Below, piece after piece: positions 57,926 through 64,000 of a DNA stretch of 64,000 nucleotides. Origin of the DNA: Penelope pileata (lineage: Eukaryota; Chordata; Aves; Galliformes; Cracidae); the NCBI GenBank assembly GCA_013396635.1, contig WBMW01005660.1:740992-804991 (forward strand), in the 5' to 3' direction. Numbering within the stretch: position 1 is the stretch's first letter; the number at the start of each line of letters is the position of its first letter. The notes under the pieces were generated by a model. The model saw nothing but the letters and a program-made list of their open reading frames with translations. It was not told where the DNA came from and searched no databases. The translations under genes were made by a program, and so were the position numbers.

Positions 57926-60900
57926 GTAAGTGAAATAAAACAGATCTTCCTTCTTAGCGAGGCTACGGGGTTCGTTTGCCTTCTGTCTCACTTGCTGCAG
58001 GAGATGTGTTTCTTTAGCCTTTGTGGGTCCTTCCGTTTTAAAGTCCTTTATTAGAGCAAATTTCTATGTGTAAAATGTGGCACACTTAAGTTTTTAACCC
58101 TTTGACAGTCAGTTTTTCTGTTTTAAGTCGGTGTTTCCTTGCAGTATGAGTCAAAACTGTAATGCAGGATCTGCCTTTCTAAGGTTTTCAGTTTTGTTTC
58201 GGAAGCTGTATGCAGGAAATGTGGAAGGAAAGGAAAACACATATTGTCAAGTAGGAAAATATCTTTTGCAGATTGCAATAGGTGTGTATAGGTAACTAAC
58301 AAAGCTCACCAGAAGTGAATAACGCATATCTTGTATCTGCATTATTTTGAGCTGCTTCTATTCTCTGTTTCCTCTCTCTTATATTTAGAACATAAAATAC
58401 TGAACACATTCACACTTTTTATTGTTTTCTTTGATGTTCCAACTTTAGATCATGCATTTTCATGCCAAATAATGTACTGCATCATTTCTAAGGAGGTGCA
58501 CACAATACCAACATTGTATATGTAATGAAATGGTTTATTTGCATTTCCCATTTGCATTACCTTGTATCCCTAAGCACTTTTTGCAATGCTTTTTGTGATG
58601 GATATTTTGCGTGTTACTTTGACGGCTGTAAAACCTGAACATTTCAGTGTGATTGATTGAGATTCACACTGGGATATAGAATTTATGGTAGACTCAGTCC
58701 CCTTTGAAACCTTCTCAAATAATCAGATTTGTCTAACGTTGACCTTTAAGGTGTTCATCTCTACAATGCATGAAAAAAAGATCTACAGCAGATTTCGGAG
58801 ATGATGCTTTGAGGGTAGCTTAGTTTTGTGTTTTTATTTTTATTGTTCACATAATAGTAGCGAAACTCTTGCTTATGTCTGCTAAGCTGTCCAGGTAAAT
58901 CTCATCTCAGATGTATTGTCATCAGCTTCTGTGACAAATTCCTGCTCTTATTTCCGTAAAATCGAAGACCAAAAATAAACTTTTTCCAGAAATTAAAATG
59001 CTGGTATTCATGGAAGATTTCATTGCTGGTACCTGTGAGCTTAAAAGCTGAGTTGGCCCTAGCATAACAAACATTTCCATGAAATAAGTAAGATTAAAAT
59101 ACTTTTTGCATTTGATGCTTGGTCGTCTTGTGAGAAGACTTAACCTAATAAATGCTAACGATGTGTTCGATGTTCTGTGACAAGGCAGAATTTTCCATTT
59201 GGAGGGGAAGGATAAGGATTCCTGTTCTCCAGCACAGAATGCTTGTGGGCAAGAGACACCCTGAGCAGCTAAACCCTTCAGGTTTTTGAACTCTCCAGCA
59301 GCAGCAACTAATGCTACCAAAGTCTTGACAGAGCTATTACTTTAATCCAGCTATAAGAATCTGCTCTGGAATGAGTCACATTTGTTTTAAAGGCCAGTTT
59401 TATGGCTGGGGTGGATGGGATAAAGAGGGAAGCTGGTATATGAAAACCATAGAAACAGATTTTCCTGTGTGTTTATATATATTTTTTGCCTTAGGAAGAT
59501 GCTGATTTTCTTGGGATCTGTAAAATCCATAAGTTAGAATAAGTAAGACTTTGCTCTCTGCAGAACTTCACCAACTAATCGGAAAGCCTCTTATAAGACC
59601 AGTTTCCTGAATAACTCCAGATTATTTTTTTAATGCAGAAACAGTGACTGATACTTTGTTGCTTTTTTTATATATACAGTAGAGCTTAGTTGAAATAGCA
59701 GAAGGAGACTTAAGGACCAGTTAAGAAAATTCAACAACTGCTGCAAGTAAGCCTCAGTGAGAAGGTTGATCTGTTCCCAAAGCATCTGCAAAGGGATTTT
59801 TAGGGCACTTGACTCTTAAGTGAAAGCAAACAGAGCCAGGTGCCAGCATGGGGAGCACACAGCCGACACGCCGACACCTCTGTGGGCCTGGTCATGCCTT
59901 CTGCACTTCACAGGGATGCAAGCAGGCCTTTGAAAGCCCCATGCTGAAATCTGGGCTCTTATCAAACAGAAAGGAGTGGGATATCTGCAGCCATAAAACT
60001 ATCCGCCTCGTTAGTTTGTTCTCTGGTAGTTGGCCAATTGAAAATGTAAACATGCTAATGTATACCAACTGGATACCTGCCTGGATTCTTCTTAAAGAGA
60101 TGCTATTTCTGGCAGCACAGAACCGCAGAGCCCTAGCTCAGCTGCAAGCTGTAGCTGCCGAGTGTTAGAAATAATTTGGTTATCGGTGTTGGTGAATCAG
60201 GCCTTTGTTATTGCATTCATCGTGCTGCCAAAGAGACTTTCAGAGTCAGACCATGGATAACTGCTGGGCAAAACTGCATCTCCTGCTCCCCACAGCAGAA
60301 ATATCTCTGTAATTCATGAGTCGTATTCTGTGCCATCATCGAAGTAATTTTTGTGGCCAAAACTGTTGTTTAAAAAGATCTGTGTTGCTAATAGGTCAGC
60401 TGTGTAGGTACATGCTATTTTGTGGTTTTGAGAAACCATGTTTTCATTTAGAAAGTCCCTTCATTTAAACGCTAAATTGCTTATTTTTAATCTGTGCCAC
60501 TGAGAGCTAAACACCACTGTCGTCTCATGTGCTCTTTTAAAAGCCCTTCCTGGAATAACAATAAAATATTCATCAATCCGTGCGTGGCACGTTAGGGCAG
60601 TTCTGGCAGTATTCTTGAGCCTGTTTTGGCGGCAGTTCTTCCTGACGGTTTGGCTGCAGGTATTTGGCCATGAGACTGCCTGCACTGCAGGAGGGCACCA
60701 GCGGGCCCAGCACTGCAGCCTCACTGCACGCCTCTGCTCTGGCCCAGGCACAAGGCCGAAGGCATCAGTGATACAATAACACTCACTTTACAAGGCCAAG
60801 GGAGGGCTGGAAATAACTCATGGGAAAGAAAGAGAATATAAAAGTAGTGAGAAACTTGTGTAGCAGGAAGAAAGGAGCTGCGGAAGCAGACACGCTCCCA

Positions 60901-63900
60901 AGTGATGCTTTTTTTGGGATTTCCTGTCAGGAGTGAGATCAGCACCGTCCCTTCCCCCAGAGCTCCTGTCTGGCACCCCATCTTCAAGTGGACAAGTCTC
61001 ATGTCATTCGTAACCACACAGAGGTGCCAAGGGCAGGGATTTTGGCAGGGTGAGACACACCACAGCCCTCAAGCAAAACCGAGAGGCCTTGTTTCATCTT
61101 TCTTGGGGATTTGCGTGACTGCTTTGCACTTGGAATATTATTGCAGCAGTAATGAGCTAGCTGTGGTTAACTGTTACTCTGAATTGTGTCAGCTCTGTGG
61201 CAAGGGCTGCAGGCTGGGACTTCCAGTAAATAATCTGTTTTAAAGGAACTGGCAGTCCTGTGTGCTAAAAATCCTACCTTTGAGAAACATCAAACAGCAC
61301 ACAGAACTTCTCTCACCACTGGTGAAGTTTAGAGTTGTCCATAGAAGAAAGCATGCAGTTATGGTGGGACAGGGTGGATAGCCAGGTGTCAGCTTAGCCT
61401 TCTCCTGCATGGTGAAGCATGTCACAGGAAGGTGAGGAGACAGAGGAAGCTGTTTGCTGACTGTAATTCCCTTGCTTTTGAACTAATGTCACCTTTGTCT
61501 TTCAGTGAGTCAATAGGACTTACTTAGCATCCTTTAAATATAGGACTGCCGGGATTGAATGCTGGTTAAGAATTTGACCTTACAGATACCTCGTAGTTTT
61601 TTATGCGTATTTCAGGCAAACGGTGCACAACTTAATGAAATTCTGCAATTCTGTGATTCTCTGAAATGTAAGCGAGAAAAACATTCAGGTAGTGAGAAGA
61701 GCAAGCTGGGAGTTGGGATTCAGATTGTTCCTGGCTTTCTCATCAACTCACTGTATTCAGAAACCTCTACTATGGCCCAGCTTGTCTGTGTGCAGAATTA
61801 GCCTATCCAACAGTCTCGTGGTGTGTAAGGTTCACTTGGTGCCCATAAAGGGCTCTGAAATACTTTGGCCATCTATAGCTTAGGCTTGGCTGAGTTGTCC
61901 CTATCTTGTTTGAAAACCTACAGAAATAAAGCCACTTGCAGTGCAGACAGTGGCAGTGTAACTGTAGGTTTGCCCATTGTGCTGTGAAAACTCCAAACTC
62001 CAGCAGTAATTCCTTTTGGAAAGGATGCCAGCATCTCCTTTCTCTCCATCCCACACTTTTGTATGAGTTCACTCATTATCCTTGCAAAATGTAGTTATCA
62101 GTGACGCCACATTGACTTTTATTGGGTTCATGTGCTGTTTTCTATGGATCACAAAACGGTTTGCACCTGGACCATAAAATACAAAGCAAAAATCAGCTTT
62201 TTTATTCTACACTACATGTCTTTATCTGCCTCCTGTGTGCACTCATGGCCTCAGTTGTGGCAGATGCTGAAGTGTGTCACAGGTCGCCATCTCCTACACA
62301 GTTGATTTTTTTTTTCCTGATGTAATTTTAGAACAATACTCATGGCATATGTTCCTTTACCCAGAAACTTGAACACTGCATTTATGAAGTCGTATTCTTG
62401 GGAAATGATTCTGTCGGCACTGAACTTCCCTTTGAGGCTGCTGCTCCCAACTTGTTTTCAAGTCTGTACACAAGTAGCTCCAGAGTTACTCTGTAATAAT
62501 GAGCATCAGAAGTAAATAAATGCTGTGTAGGAACAAAATGGTGATGCATCTTCTAACTTAGTGATCTTTCCTCATTCCACCTGGAATGGTTCTCGGGTAA
62601 CCTTTTAGATAGAAACACTGTGGTTGCCTCACACTGACACACACTCATGATATGTCTTAGATTCTCCACAGCACTTCTTATAAAGAAGCTCTGTGAACTC
62701 CATCCAGGTGTTTTGGAGAAATGGTGTAATGCAGATTTTATTTTCTAGTAAGTTCTGACTGTTTTCTGACAGGAAAAAAAAAAAAGGTAGCAAGCATCAA
62801 CCCATTGGATGCATACCTTATATTTATATCTTCTGATAGCGTGGGTTTTGGCAAAATGCCCTCAGGCCCCCTGTTCTGAACGCTGAATCATTACTGCCGT
62901 GCACTGTGATGAAAGAAGTGCTGCATATGGACACAGAAACCCAAATTATACAAGCAGTGTCTCCTCACAGACTTGTAGCAGCCACCAGACCATTGCTGCA
63001 GGAGCCAAGCTTTTGGAGAGCACAAAGAATCAGTCAGGAGGGGGAAAGGTGGTGTTAAGAGGCACTGGCACAAATCACTCAGAGAAAAGCAGCCTGGGCT
63101 CTGGGGGCTTGGAAGGGAAGGCATCAAATTGAGGGGCTTGAAGTTATCCACGAGGGGAAAAGCAGCAAAGAGCAGGTGGCTGATGATAAGGATCCAGTCT
63201 GTTGCTATTTAATCACCGTTCATTGTCTCAGACCATGAATCTTTTAGGAAATTTGCTCCTTACTTACGGAGTGCCTTGCAGGAGTATTGCTTTGGGCTCT
63301 GAAAGTAGCTGGATGGAATTTTACCAAAAAGTCTTTATTTTCCCTCTCATTATTTAACCATTTTTTATATTTTCACATAAAATGTTTATGAGACCTCCTC
63401 CCGAAGCATAACTGGATAAAAATAAGTAGCTTAGGACTGTAAGACTTCCTAGCAACCTTCCTTGGAAGAGATAAGCAATTGCAAGCGAGGCAGCCCCACA
63501 GTGCTCTGGTCACTCCTGCTGGGAGTCCAAGGGGGCCCCAAGCTGAGTGCGAGGCCCCCGCTGCTGCCTGCTGAGAGGCAGAGGGCCGGGGTGACAGGTC
63601 GTGCTATTTACTATCCCATCCCCAAGGAGCAGTGTGGGCTTGGTTGCGTGCACATCTCAGTGCCAGAAGGGATACTGGGGATTCTAGTATATAGCAGTAT
63701 AAAAGTGTTCTCCCTAAGGAGCCCATGGGACAGTGGTACCACAGTCGTACGGCTTCTCACAGGCAGCAGAGAATTTTGGTTTTAGTCATCTGTTTGTGTA
63801 CTGGAGGAGACAAACTCCACCCAGACCTGTTGGCAATAGAATATCTGAGATTCTGAGAACATGTGGCTCAAGCAATGGATTTGAGGGTAGGATTAAGTCA

Positions 63901-64000
63901 CTGATCACATCCAGTTTTCAAATAAGGCAAAAGACCCAGGAGAGGCTGAACTGACCAGTGCAAATATTTGCTTATTCTTAGTTTGCTCAGCACCAACGTT
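57926..64000 (+). other. PHACTR2 intron downstream of the MDNA exon
   Basis: This stretch runs to the window edge. I looked for the next PHACTR2 exon, which should encode a VDGLDK start and the KRKGKLSTIGKIFKPWKW block, and did not find it. Open frames are short, with composition like the surrounding AT-rich intron. No CR1 copy or RNA gene is recognisable. Confidence 0.55.

Noticed and set aside
59848..59891. A Met-Gly start followed by a possible phase-1 GT that could be another PHACTR2 first exon
   Set aside because: The would-be donor (GGTCATG) is a poor match to the GTRAGT consensus, there is no CpG island, and the residues do not match the human Met-Gly-type isoform.
1..64000. CRISPR arrays, bacterial operons, tRNA or rRNA genes
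   Set aside because: The window is vertebrate nuclear DNA; no regularly spaced repeats, cloverleaf-type genes or rRNA-like segments were seen.

Overview
The window is nuclear DNA from a bird, most likely a galliform such as chicken. The evidence is vertebrate split genes with GT-AG introns, several CR1 non-LTR retrotransposon fragments (the typical avian repeat), and an ADAT2 - PEX3 - FUCA2 - PHACTR2 gene order that matches the one I recall for human chromosome 6q24. Species cannot be fixed by eye.

Layout. Positions 1-187 hold the 5' part of ADAT2 on the minus strand: exon 2 and the last few bases of exon 1. A run of four N at 188-191 sits where the shared ADAT2/PEX3 promoter and both first exons should be. 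PEX3 runs on the plus strand and exons 2-12 are all present from 5893 to the stop at 18639. FUCA2 is on the minus strand and is complete, with seven exons from ATG at 30283 down to stop at 19766. PEX3 and FUCA2 converge, with about 1.1 kb between their stop codons and poly(A) signals that face each other. A CpG island covers the FUCA2 start. A second CpG island at about 32.2-32.7 kb holds a likely distal first exon of PHACTR2 (plus strand). A further 25 kb downstream, at 57913-57925, is the short exon encoding Met-Asp-Asn-Ala, which matches a PHACTR2 N-terminus I recall from human. The rest, 32.5-64 kb, reads as PHACTR2 5' intronic and regulatory sequence without recognisable coding exons.

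Roles. ADAT2 is the catalytic subunit of the tRNA wobble A-to-I deaminase. PEX3 is the peroxisomal membrane anchor for PEX19. FUCA2 is a secreted or lysosomal alpha-L-fucosidase. PHACTR2 is a PP1- and actin-binding protein. They are neighbours by conserved synteny and do not form a pathway. I see no undescribed system such as a new mobile island, CRISPR array or gene cluster. The more interesting points are the promoter gap that removes two first exons, the candidate novel PHACTR2 N-terminus, the two-faced polyadenylation element between PEX3 and FUCA2, and an inverted CR1 pair that would fold in PHACTR2 pre-mRNA.
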